In this document: positions 1 through 7,556 of the stretch, in pieces | Layout of the letters: every line of letters starts with the position of its first letter | Position numbering within the stretch: the stretch's first letter is position 1 | NCBI GenBank assembly: GCA_028870815.1 | Contig: JAGWOU010000001.1 | Span: 1-33,779, forward strand | DNA: 33,779 nucleotides | DNA from: Rhodospirillales bacterium | Lineage (GTDB): Bacteria; Pseudomonadota; Alphaproteobacteria; Acetobacterales; Acetobacteraceae | Reading direction: 5' to 3' | Position numbers and translations under genes: made by a program | The notes under the pieces: generated by a model | Told to the model about the DNA's origin: nothing | What the model saw: only the letters and a program-made list of their open reading frames with translations | Databases searched by the model: none

Positions 1-712
1 CCATGCTGTTCATGATGGCATCACCAAAGGCATCCGCCTCGGGCACGTCTTCCTGGTAGCGCACCGGAAAGCCGCCGCCGAGATTGAGCATCCGCATCGG
101 CAGCCCAGCCGCCTTCAGGTCGGTGAACAGCATCGCCACTTCCGCGATCGCCAGCTCATAAGCCAGCGTGCCGGTCTGCTGCGAGCCGACATGAAAGGAG
201 AGCCCGTGCGGCACCAGCCCCAGGGCCGGGGCGGCCAGCATCAGCTCCTTGGCCTTTTCCAGCGTGGTGCCGAATTTTTTGGAAAGCGGCCATTCCGCGC
301 CAACATTGTTCACGGCAATGCGGCAATAGATTTTCGCACCCGGCGCATGGGCAGCGATTTTTTCCAGTTCCTCAGCCGAATCAAAGGCGTAAAGCGGTAC
401 GCCATGGGCGTGGGCGCGCGCGATGGCCGAGGGTTTCTTGACCGTGTTGCCGAAGGAAATGGCCTCAGGTGCCGCGCCGGCCTCAAGGCAGGCCTCGATC
501 TCGGGCAGGGAGGCGGCGTCGAAACACGACCCGGCCTTGGCCAGCAGCCGCAGGATTTGCGGGGCGGGGTTGGCCTTTACCGCGTAATAGATGGCGGCTT
601 CGGGCAGGGCGGAACGCAGCTGGGCGAAATTCTCCGCCACCCGGTCAAGGTCCAGCACCAGGCAAGGCGTCGCGGGGTGCGACGCCAGAAAAGAAGCGAT
701 TTTGGGAGTCAT
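1..712 (-). CDS. Ornithine/lysine-type PLP-dependent decarboxylase (fold type III), 3' end beyond window
   Basis: The reading frame from ATG 712 runs off the left edge without a stop, so only the N-terminal 237 residues are present. I translated it directly. The alanine-racemase-fold barrel is clear. The PLP lysine is K46 in YYAVKANP, the conserved histidine is H174 in SFHVGSQQ, and the phosphate-binding glycine loop is LGGGFP at 211-216. The segment AEWPLSKKFG resembles bacterial ornithine/lysine decarboxylases more than diaminopimelate decarboxylase. Such enzymes release CO2 from ornithine or lysine to give putrescine or cadaverine in the cytoplasm. The substrate-determining C-terminal half is missing, so specificity is inferred. 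An AAAGGA ribosome-binding site about 8 nt upstream supports the start. The gene is divergent from the response regulator and has a hairpin in its leader. Confidence 0.88.
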   Translation of the reverse strand, partial: MTPKIASFLASHPATPCLVLDLDRVAENFAQLRSALPEAAIYYAVKANPAPQILRLLAKAGSCFDAASLPEIEACLEAGAAPEAISFGNTVKKPSAIARAHAHGVPLYAFDSAEELEKIAAHAPGAKIYCRIAVNNVGAEWPLSKKFGTTLEKAKELMLAAPALGLVPHGLSFHVGSQQTGTLAYELAIAEVAMLFTDLKAAGLPMRMLNLGGGFPVRYQEDVPEADAFGDAIMNSM

Positions 713-1011
713 CGCCCTCATCCTTTCTCTCATTTGCCCGCCTGTTCACGCGGCGGGCAAGGTTATCGAAACGGTCCAACGAACCAGCCGACTTCCAGGT
801 TTCCCCAGTCGTGCTGCCAGAACGCTTGACGCCGTTGCGTAACCGGAGACCGGCAGAGGCACGTACGTTGCTGCGTGATGCGCACATACGGCCAAGGGGG
901 GCGGGGCGCAAGGGTAAAATGGCGTGGCGGGAATGTTACGGCGGCGGCCGAATTGTCACGTATTGCAACCTATACTGCCCAAAGCCCAGGCGCGGCGCTA
1001 TTGTAACAGGC
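713..1011. promoter_or_regulatory. Divergent intergenic region and decarboxylase leader
   Basis: This 299-nt gap separates the decarboxylase (minus) from the response regulator (plus) and must hold both promoters. I see no convincing protein in it; ORFs crossing it are extensions or shadows. The strongest structure is the 9-bp inverted repeat at 734-760. A TTGTCA at 953-958 and a TATACT at 971-976 look like promoter boxes, but only 12 nt separate them, so I do not call a promoter. Confidence 0.5.
734..760 (-). promoter_or_regulatory. Hairpin in decarboxylase 5' leader (possible speF-type leader)
   Basis: TTGCCCGCC (734-742) and GGCGGGCAA (752-760) form a perfect 9-bp inverted repeat around a 9-nt loop. 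It lies 21 nt upstream of the decarboxylase ATG, just before the ribosome-binding site. A conserved leader RNA (the speF motif) is described upstream of alphaproteobacterial ornithine decarboxylase genes. Assignment of this hairpin to that family is inferred from position only. Confidence 0.5.
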
Positions 1012-1731
1012 ATGGAGACTCTGCCGCATATACTGGTTGTTGATGACGACCGCGAGATTCGTGAACTGCTGGCCAAGTTCCTGGAACGCCAGCGTTTGCG
1101 CGTGACCACTGCCCGCGATGCGAAGGAGGCGCGCCGCGCCTTCCTGAACGGGCATTACCAGCTTGTGGTGCTGGACCTGATGCTGCCCGGCGAAGGCGGG
1201 CTGGAGCTGGCGCGCTGGTTCCGCGCCGAGACCAATGTGCCGATTATCATGCTGACCGCCATGGCCGATGAGACGGACCGGATCATCGGGCTGGAACTGG
1301 GGGCGGATGACTACGTTACCAAGCCTTTCAACCCCAGGGAGCTGCTGGCGCGCATCCGCGCCGTGCTGCGCCGCACCGCCGAGGCGGAGGACCGTGTTTC
1401 CGACCAGACCGCCAAGGTTTACCAATTCGCTGGCTGGATGCTGGAAACCGCCCGCCGCCGCCTGCTGGACCCGAGCGGGGTGGAGGTTTCCATCACCGGC
1501 GGCGAATATGACCTGCTGGTGGCATTGCTGGACCGGCCGAACCGCGTGCTGACGCGCGACATGCTGCTGGACCTGTTGCGCGGCCGCCAGGCCGGGCCGT
1601 TCGACCGCGCGATCGACGTGGCGGTATCCCGCTTGCGCCGCAAGTTGGAGGATGACGGGCGCAACGCCCAGCTTATCAAAACCGTTCGTGGCGGTGGCTA
1701 CGTGCTTTCCACCCCCGTCGAACGGCTTTGA
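1012..1731 (+). CDS. OmpR/PhoB-family response regulator
   Basis: This 239-residue two-domain regulator has a receiver domain at about 5-120 and a winged-helix DNA-binding domain at about 135-235. The acidic pocket is D11-D13, the phosphoacceptor is D55 (VVLDLMLP) and the conserved lysine is K104 (DDYVTKPF). The C-terminal domain ends in the usual TVRGGGYVL strand-wing. I chose ATG 1012 because the protein then begins METLPHILVVDDD, as family members do; the open frame extends further upstream without homology. The kinase gene follows with an overlap of 4 nt, so the pair forms one two-component system. The signal and target genes cannot be read from the sequence. Confidence 0.93.
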   Translation: METLPHILVVDDDREIRELLAKFLERQRLRVTTARDAKEARRAFLNGHYQLVVLDLMLPGEGGLELARWFRAETNVPIIMLTAMADETDRIIGLELGADDYVTKPFNPRELLARIRAVLRRTAEAEDRVSDQTAKVYQFAGWMLETARRRLLDPSGVEVSITGGEYDLLVALLDRPNRVLTRDMLLDLLRGRQAGPFDRAIDVAVSRLRRKLEDDGRNAQLIKTVRGGGYVLSTPVERL

Positions 1732-3161
1732 ACTTCTGCCTGCTGCCGCGGAGCCTTGCCCGCCGGACTATTTTGTTTCTGTTGGTGGGTTTCGCGTTCA
1801 TCCAATTGCTTGGGCTGCTGGTGCATACCGTCAACCAGATCAAGCTGGAGCGGTTGGTGGATGAGCAGGAATTCGCCACCCGCGCTGCGATTATCTATCG
1901 GCATATCGCGCTTGCCCAGCCGGGTGACAGGGCGATGGTGGCGGCGCGGGAGCCGGTTCCGAAGGGCGATACCGTTAGCCTGACGTTAAGCCCACCGCTG
2001 GCCGGCACAATACGCATGCCTTTGCCGATGGCCGAGGCCGTGCGGGCCGGGATTTTCACCTATGGCATTCCACCGGAAATCCGCCCGCGGGGCATTGTCA
2101 TGCGGGTGGCGGCGCGCCCTCTCCGGCTCGTGGTCAGCTTTGGTTTGCCGGATGGGTTGATTCTCCCTCTGCCCTTTGGCGACGGGCCAACGCCGGATGG
2201 CAACCCGCCGGATATGATGCTGCCATCGCCGGAGCAATTATTACCACCTTTAATGTGGCTGACGGTAACCACCGAGCTGCGCCCGCCCGCGCCCTGGCGC
2301 TCACCGGGGTTTGCCACCGCCTTTATCGTGATGCTGGTGCTGGGCGGAATTGTCATCACCCTGGCGGTGCGGCAGTTGCTGGTGCCGGTGAAAACGCTTG
2401 CGGCCGCGGCGGAATTGTTCGGCCGTGATGTGGTGAACGCCAAGCCGCTGCCCGAGGAAGGGCCGAGCGAGATCGTCACCGCCGCGCGCGCCTTCAACAC
2501 CATGGCGGCGCGTATCCGCCGGTTCGTGGAGGACCGCACCTTTTTGCTGACCGCCATCGGGCATGATCTGCGCACGCCGATCACGCGGCTGAAGCTGCGC
2601 GCGGAATATATGGAGGATGACGAGCAGCGCGCGAAAATGCTGGCGGATTTGGACGAGATGGAAGCCATGGTGGCCGCCACGCTCGCCTTCGGAAAGGATG
2701 TCACCACCACCGAGCCGTTGGCGCGGATCGACCTGGCCAGCCTGTTGCGCACCATTCTGGACGAGACCGCCGATATCGACCCTGATTGCGCCACCGCGGT
2801 GGATTACCAGGGCCCGGAGCACATGCCGGTGAGTGCACGGCCGCTGGCGCTGAAACGCGCGCTGAGCAATCTGATCGGCAATGCGGTGAAATATGGCGAT
2901 GCCGCGCGGGTGATTCTGCATGCGCCGGTAAAGGGCGTGGTACGGATCGATATCGAGGATGACGGCCCCGGCATTCCGCCCGAGGAGATGGAGCGCGTGT
3001 TCGAGCCGTTCCGGCGGCTGGAAACCAGCCGCAACCGCGAAACCGGCGGCTCGGGTCTGGGGCTTTCCATCGCCCGCAATATTGTGCGCGCCCATGGCGG
3101 GGATATTTCGCTGGCCAATGAGGAAAAAGGCTTGCGCGTGACGGTGACGCTGCCGGTTTAG
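1728..3161 (+). CDS. Membrane sensor histidine kinase (EnvZ-like architecture)
   Basis: The protein has 477 residues. A first membrane helix lies near 13-34 and a periplasmic loop of about 160 residues follows. A second helix lies at about 195-217, then a HAMP linker (about 218-270), a HisKA domain with phosphoacceptor H279 (AIGHDLRTPITRLKLR), and an HATPase domain with N-box NLIGNAVKYG, G1 box DDGPGI and GSGLGLSIA. The start is a TTG at 1728 overlapping the regulator's TGA, so translation is probably coupled. It should phosphorylate the upstream regulator. The periplasmic loop is rich in proline and glycine and gives no clue to the ligand. Confidence 0.92.
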   Translation: MNFCLLPRSLARRTILFLLVGFAFIQLLGLLVHTVNQIKLERLVDEQEFATRAAIIYRHIALAQPGDRAMVAAREPVPKGDTVSLTLSPPLAGTIRMPLPMAEAVRAGIFTYGIPPEIRPRGIVMRVAARPLRLVVSFGLPDGLILPLPFGDGPTPDGNPPDMMLPSPEQLLPPLMWLTVTTELRPPAPWRSPGFATAFIVMLVLGGIVITLAVRQLLVPVKTLAAAAELFGRDVVNAKPLPEEGPSEIVTAARAFNTMAARIRRFVEDRTFLLTAIGHDLRTPITRLKLRAEYMEDDEQRAKMLADLDEMEAMVAATLAFGKDVTTTEPLARIDLASLLRTILDETADIDPDCATAVDYQGPEHMPVSARPLALKRALSNLIGNAVKYGDAARVILHAPVKGVVRIDIEDDGPGIPPEEMERVFEPFRRLETSRNRETGGSGLGLSIARNIVRAHGGDISLANEEKGLRVTVTLPV

Positions 3162-3164
3162 GCG

Positions 3165-4667
3165 CTATGCCAGGGGTTTGGCGTCCCGGAATTCCTTCCA
3201 GGCGGCGGCGATGGCGCGGGGGTTGCCCAGCCTGGCATGAGCGGCCCAACCCGTAACGATGCCCAAAGCGCGGGTCGCCTCCGGCGAATCAGCGCGCAGG
3301 CACGCCGCCAGAGCCTCGGCGGTTGCCATGTCGTTGAGCTTGCCAAGTTCATCCTGCAAGACGGAAGCGGCGTGGTTGAACGCCCGCACGCGGGGCCGGG
3401 ATTCCAGCAGCCCCCCGAAAAACTCGGCCGCGTAGCGCAGCTTTTTCAGATCGATGCGCGCTTGATGGCGGTCTGGCGCGGGAAGGCTGGCAAGGTGTTT
3501 GCCCTGCTTGCGCAGCTTTCGGTACAACCGGGCGAGCGACCGGGCGCCGAATGTTTTGGCTGGCTCCGCGAGGCTCGGCAGCGTTTCCGCCGGCAGTGCG
3601 CTACGCCAGCCGCGCCGCGCGACGATGGCCTGCGCCGTTAGCAGAAACCGCGTGGTGGCGGGGTCTTCCAGCAAAGCCCGCACCTTTGCGTAGCCCGCTT
3701 GGCGGTGGGCGGCGCATTGCGCCTCCAGCGCCGCGAAGCCTGCTTCATCCGGGAAGGCGGCGGCGGGGCCGTCGCGCAGCATGGCGATGAAAACATCCCA
3801 GTTCCGGGCTTCACCCATGCTGGCCGCGATCCGCTTGGCCTCCTTGCGCAGGGTGAGAAATTCAGGCGCGGGCAGGGTCCGGCTGAACAGCCCCAATGCC
3901 GAACGCAAGCGGCGCATGGCAACGCGCATCTGGTGCACCGCGCCCACCTCGTCGCCTTCGTAAAACACCGGCCAATTGGTGATGAATTGTTCCAGGCAGG
4001 CGCGCATGATGTCTGCCACGGCATCGTCCAGGCAAGGCTCGCCCTCCAATCCCTGGCCGGCCTTGTGCACGGAAGGCGGCGGCCCGCCAGCCTGCCGCAC
4101 GGCGCGTGGGCCAAGCGGTTCCGGTTGCAGGCGCAACGTGGGCCCCGCTGCTAATGCCAGGGCGCTTTCCGGCAGGCTGGGGGTGGGGCCGGAAATCTCC
4201 ATCTCGCTGAACGGAATTTTTTGGTCCCGCGCGATGATGGAGCCGGTTTCGAAGACAAGCCGGATCTCACCAAGCTCCCTTGTGGTTTGTTTAAAGCTGG
4301 CGCTGGCGGTTTCGCGAAGCGGCGTGTTGGTTAGCGCCGCCGTCAGGGTTGCCTGCCATTCCGGCCCAAACGCGGTGAGATCAGGCACGGGTAACGCGGT
4401 TGTGGCCTCCAGCGTCTCCCCTTTGCACAGAAGCTCCAGCCGCAAGTTGCGCCCGGCTTTGCGCAGAGACAGCGTGATGCCCTTGCGGGCAAGTGCAAAA
4501 TCCTCGGTGTCGAAAAACCTTTCCTGGATGCGGCGGCTTACGCCGGGTGCGCCTAGCGCGGGGTTGCTTGTCAGCGCAATAAACCTGGTTTCATCCAGGC
4601 TGAAACGCAAGGATGATCTGGCCGGGCCTTCGATTGCCTCTGGCGTGGCGGTCGCGGAAGCGTCCAT
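3165..4667 (-). CDS. CYTH-CHAD domain protein
   Basis: This 500-residue protein is a fusion of a CYTH-like N-terminal half (about 17-190) and a CHAD domain (about 212-495). The CHAD hallmark VGAVHQMRVAMRRLRSAL is at about 241-258, followed by a second basic helix block (DLKKLRYAAEFFGG). CHAD domains bind polyphosphate, and CYTH domains hydrolyse or bind triphosphates. Here the N-terminal ExExK motif of catalytic CYTH proteins is not recognisable: the equivalent strand reads SSLRFSLD. Later CYTH elements (RFFDTEDFALARKGITLSLR, FSEMEISG) are present. The triphosphatase activity may therefore be lost. Its 3' end is 3 nt from that of the histidine kinase, in convergent orientation. No strong ribosome-binding site precedes ATG 4667. 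Confidence 0.88.
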   Translation of the reverse strand: MDASATATPEAIEGPARSSLRFSLDETRFIALTSNPALGAPGVSRRIQERFFDTEDFALARKGITLSLRKAGRNLRLELLCKGETLEATTALPVPDLTAFGPEWQATLTAALTNTPLRETASASFKQTTRELGEIRLVFETGSIIARDQKIPFSEMEISGPTPSLPESALALAAGPTLRLQPEPLGPRAVRQAGGPPPSVHKAGQGLEGEPCLDDAVADIMRACLEQFITNWPVFYEGDEVGAVHQMRVAMRRLRSALGLFSRTLPAPEFLTLRKEAKRIAASMGEARNWDVFIAMLRDGPAAAFPDEAGFAALEAQCAAHRQAGYAKVRALLEDPATTRFLLTAQAIVARRGWRSALPAETLPSLAEPAKTFGARSLARLYRKLRKQGKHLASLPAPDRHQARIDLKKLRYAAEFFGGLLESRPRVRAFNHAASVLQDELGKLNDMATAEALAACLRADSPEATRALGIVTGWAAHARLGNPRAIAAAWKEFRDAKPLA

Positions 4668-4720
4668 GCGCGCAGGCTAAACGCCTGGCCTATATCTGTC
4701 GAGTTGCCCTTCCTGGCGTC

Positions 4721-5254
4721 TCAGGCCAGGGCGTATTCCGCTTCCGGCGTATAGGTCGGCTGGTCCTTGCCCAGAAAGGAGCTGAACAGCGTCACATTAT
4801 CGGCGCGGATGGGTACCGAGCGGTAGAGGTTGTTCGCCTGCACGAAACTGGTCAGCGCCGGGGTCACGGGCTGGTCCATCCTCGCCAGCGTTACGTGCGG
4901 GGTAAAGCGCCGTTTATCGGGCGCCAGCCCCACGCGGTGCAGCGCTGTGCCCACCTTGGCCTGCAAGCGGGCCAGATCCTCGTTGCGTTCCACCCCGGCA
5001 TAAAGCGTGTTCACCCGGCCGTTTTTCTCGAACCAGCCAAGCCCGGAGAGAGAGAAGAAGAAGCCGCGCCCGCGCAGGCTGGCAAGCGCCAGATCGATCT
5101 CCTCGGCTTCCAGCCGGTTAGCCTCGCCGATGAAGCGCAAAGTGAGGTGAAAATTATCCTCAGGCACCCAGCGCGCACCCGGCAGATTGCAGGAAAGCTC
5201 GCTGAGTTGTTCCTTGACTTCCCAGGGGAGGTCCAGTGCCACGAACAGGCGCAT
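4721..5254 (-). CDS. thpR: RNA 2',3'-cyclic phosphodiesterase (2H/LigT family)
   Basis: This 177-residue 2H-phosphoesterase-superfamily protein opens 2',3'-cyclic phosphate ends of RNA; the family was first described as a 2'-5' RNA ligase. Both HxTx motifs are intact: FHLTLRF near residue 35 and PHVTLAR near residue 119, numbered from ATG 5254. I chose this ATG because AAGGA lies about 6 nt upstream and the protein then begins MRLFVALDLPWEV, the normal family start. A TTG 18 nt further upstream would add MKKGQA but would place the ribosome-binding site inside the coding region. It lies between the CHAD gene and the aminopeptidase, all on the minus strand. Confidence 0.93.
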   Translation of the reverse strand: MRLFVALDLPWEVKEQLSELSCNLPGARWVPEDNFHLTLRFIGEANRLEAEEIDLALASLRGRGFFFSLSGLGWFEKNGRVNTLYAGVERNEDLARLQAKVGTALHRVGLAPDKRRFTPHVTLARMDQPVTPALTSFVQANNLYRSVPIRADNVTLFSSFLGKDQPTYTPEAEYALA

Positions 5255-5328
5255 GGCTTGTCCTTTCTTCAAAGTTTCAGCGAATCCGCAAAGAAATTTT
5301 GCCTGATCCGCGAAGGACGGGTCAATGA

Positions 5329-7095
5329 TTATATGGGTACGGTGGCCGCCTTCAGCCAGGAGTGTGCTGTATCAGAGAGATGCGGCGACAATGCGGCGCA
5401 CACTTCTGCGTGATAATCGTTCAGCCAGTCCAGCGACTCGCGTGGCAGCAAGGCGGGGTCGATTAGCGCACGGTCGAACGGCGCCAGGGTCAAGGTATCG
5501 AAGCGCAGGAAAGGTTTGCGCGCGCCCTCGAACGGGGCTTTCTGCACCAGCACCAGGTTTTCCATGCGGATGCCATAGGCGCCCGGCAGGTAATAGCCCG
5601 GCTCGTCGGAGAGGATCATTCCCTCCGCCAGCGGTACCGGTTTGGCGGCGCGGGAGATGCCCACTGGGCCTTCATGCACGGAAAGATACGCGCCGACGCC
5701 ATGGCCGGTGCCATGGTCGTAATCCAGCCCCGCGCGCCACAGCTCGGCCCTGGCGAACGCGTCCAGATGCGCGCCGGCCACGCCTTCGGGAAACACCGCG
5801 CGGGCGAGCGCGATCGTGCCTGCCAGCACCCGCGTTACATGCGCTTTCACCTCTGCCGGGGCTGGGCCAGGGCCGGTCCAGATGGTGCGGGTGATGTCGG
5901 TGGTGCCGTCCAGATACTGGCCGCCGCTATCGATCAGATAGACCTCGTTGGGGTGGATGGGCCGGTTGCTTTCCGGCGTCACGCGGTAATGGATGATGGC
6001 GCCATTTTCCCCGGCCCCGGAAATGGCGGGAAAGCTCTCGCCTTTAAACAGCTCCTGCCGCGCCCGGCAGGCCAGCAGGGTTTCAGCGGCGGACATCTCG
6101 GTTTGCCCGCCTTTCGGCAGGGCTTCCGCCGCCCAGGCGAGAAACTCCGCCATCGCTACGCCGTCCCGCAGATGCGCGGCGCGGGCGCCGGCCTGCTCGG
6201 CGGCGTTCTTGCGGGCGCGGGGTAGCGCCACGGGGTCAGGTCCGTGGACGGTGAGCGCGCCGGCCTGGTGCAAAGCCGTCTCGAACCAGACGGGCTGGCT
6301 GGCGGGGTCGTAGCGCACCGTTTGCCCCTTCAGCGCCGCGATGGCGGCTGGCAGGTCCGCCGGGGCGGCGAGGCGCACCTCCGGCCCCAGATGCGCGCGC
6401 AAATCCGCCGTGATCTTCTCCGGCGCCATGAACAGAGTCGCGGTGCCATCCTTGCGTAGCAGTGTGTAGCCCAGCGCGAAGGGGCAGAATTCCAGATCTG
6501 TGCCGCGTATGTTGAAGGCCCAGGCCAGTGAGGCGCCATCGCTGAGGATCGCGGCATCCTGCCCGGCTTCGGCCAGAATGGCGCCGAGGCGCTGGCGCTT
6601 TGCGGATGAAGCCTCGCCCGCATGGTGTTCCGGATAGGCCAGGGCCGGCTCAAGCGGCGGGGCCGGGCGGTCAGTCCAGATTGCGTCGATGAGGTTGGGG
6701 GAGACCGGCACCATCTCCACCCCGGTGAACCGTGCCAGGGCATCCGCACTGATGGTCCAGGGGTCGAAGCCGATTTTTTGCCCCGCTGCCGCATTGCGAA
6801 GCCAGTCCTCAGGTTTGTCCTCGATCAGATGCCGCCTTTCCCATAGCGCGGCGTCGGTCTGCTGCTCAAGCTGCAAGGTGTAGCGGCCATCGGAGAACAC
6901 CGCCGCGCGGCCCGCCAGCACGATGGCCAGCCCCGCCGAGCCGGTGAAACCGCTGATCCAGGCCAGCCGCTCCGCGCAGGGCGGCACATACTCGCCCAGA
7001 TATTCATCGGCGCGGGGAATGATGTATCCGGCCAAACCTCTGGCCGCGCATTCCGCCCGCAATGCTTCCACGCGAATGTTATGATCTGATGACAT
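5329..7095 (-). CDS. Xaa-Pro aminopeptidase (M24B, three-domain aminopeptidase P1 type)
   Basis: This 588-residue metallopeptidase removes the N-terminal residue from peptides with proline at position 2. The length and two N-terminal creatinase-like domains (about 1-300) match the long eukaryote/alphaproteobacterial form rather than the 440-residue E. coli PepP. The pita-bread catalytic domain carries all five metal ligands: D389 and D400 (YLIDSGG, GTTDITRTIW), H465 (HGTGHGVGAYLSVHEGP), E498 (ILSDEPGYY) and E512 (IRMENLVLV). No signal peptide is seen, so it is cytoplasmic. AAGGG precedes ATG 7095 at about 6 nt. It is divergent from the small DUF1127 gene. Confidence 0.94.
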   Translation of the reverse strand: MSSDHNIRVEALRAECAARGLAGYIIPRADEYLGEYVPPCAERLAWISGFTGSAGLAIVLAGRAAVFSDGRYTLQLEQQTDAALWERRHLIEDKPEDWLRNAAAGQKIGFDPWTISADALARFTGVEMVPVSPNLIDAIWTDRPAPPLEPALAYPEHHAGEASSAKRQRLGAILAEAGQDAAILSDGASLAWAFNIRGTDLEFCPFALGYTLLRKDGTATLFMAPEKITADLRAHLGPEVRLAAPADLPAAIAALKGQTVRYDPASQPVWFETALHQAGALTVHGPDPVALPRARKNAAEQAGARAAHLRDGVAMAEFLAWAAEALPKGGQTEMSAAETLLACRARQELFKGESFPAISGAGENGAIIHYRVTPESNRPIHPNEVYLIDSGGQYLDGTTDITRTIWTGPGPAPAEVKAHVTRVLAGTIALARAVFPEGVAGAHLDAFARAELWRAGLDYDHGTGHGVGAYLSVHEGPVGISRAAKPVPLAEGMILSDEPGYYLPGAYGIRMENLVLVQKAPFEGARKPFLRFDTLTLAPFDRALIDPALLPRESLDWLNDYHAEVCAALSPHLSDTAHSWLKAATVPI

Positions 7096-7266
7096 GGCTA
7101 GCCCTTAGTTATGCGCAAGACGCGGGTCAGCCCCGGCTTTCGCAGCCGCACAAAAAATCGCAAATTCGACTATATAGCTTGTGGAAAGGACGCCAAGCCG
7201 TCCTTCATCAAGGAGCGCTGCTGGTTCAACCCGAAACGGCCGCTCCACCAAAACTGTAGGTGTATC

Positions 7267-7500
7267 ATGTCGACGACTATCCATAACCGGCCCGTTCTGA
7301 GCAAGCTCGGAGCGCTTGTCGAGAAGCGCGAAATTGCCGCCGCTTCCAAGACCAGCCGCGGCGGATTGACCCGTATGTTCCAGAGCTGGAAGGCCCGCCG
7401 CGCTGCTGCCGCCGAGCTTTACGCGATGAGCGACCGCGATTTGAACGATATTGGCGTTTCCCGCGCCGAAATTCCCGCCATTCTGCGGACGGTTCGGTAA
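7267..7500 (+). CDS. Small DUF1127 protein
   Basis: This is a 77-residue protein with the DUF1127 signature at its C-terminus: a tryptophan-arginine segment (MFQSWKARRAAAAEL) followed by MSDRDLNDIGVSRAEI. I start it at ATG 7267 (MSTTIHNRPVL). The open frame upstream to 7111 codes for an unlikely cysteine/arginine-rich extension and is probably leader. DUF1127 proteins are small, basic and common in alphaproteobacteria, where members are linked to RNA-related and metabolic regulation; the role here is unknown. It is monocistronic and is followed 20 nt later by a strong terminator. An AT-rich TATATAG at 7171-7177 could be a -10 box, but no convincing -35 accompanies it. Confidence 0.85.
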   Translation: MSTTIHNRPVLSKLGALVEKREIAAASKTSRGGLTRMFQSWKARRAAAAELYAMSDRDLNDIGVSRAEIPAILRTVR

Positions 7501-7520
7501 ATCCTCCAGCCTCACGGCTG

Positions 7521-7546
7521 AAAAAGGCCCCTTCGGGGGCCTTTTT
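7521..7546. terminator. Bidirectional intrinsic terminator with UUCG tetraloop
   Basis: A-tract, GGCCCC stem (7526-7531), TTCG loop (7532-7535), GGGGCC stem (7536-7541) and T-tract (7542-7546). The A and T tracts at opposite ends make it work on both strands. It serves the DUF1127 gene (stop at 7500, plus) and smc (stop at 7557, minus). Confidence 0.93.
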
Positions 7547-7556
7547 ATTGTCCGTT

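Noticed and set aside
953..976. TTGTCA and TATACT as a promoter for the two-component genes.
   Set aside because: The boxes are only 12 nt apart, too close for a normal sigma-70 promoter.
469..1011. N-terminal extension of about 180 residues on the response regulator.
   Set aside because: It runs antisense through the decarboxylase and then the intergenic region, is arginine/proline-rich, and the receiver domain begins normally at ATG 1012.
7111..7266. Upstream extension of the DUF1127 frame giving a 129-residue protein.
   Set aside because: The added 52 residues are basic and cysteine-rich, unlike the family, and include the likely promoter and leader.
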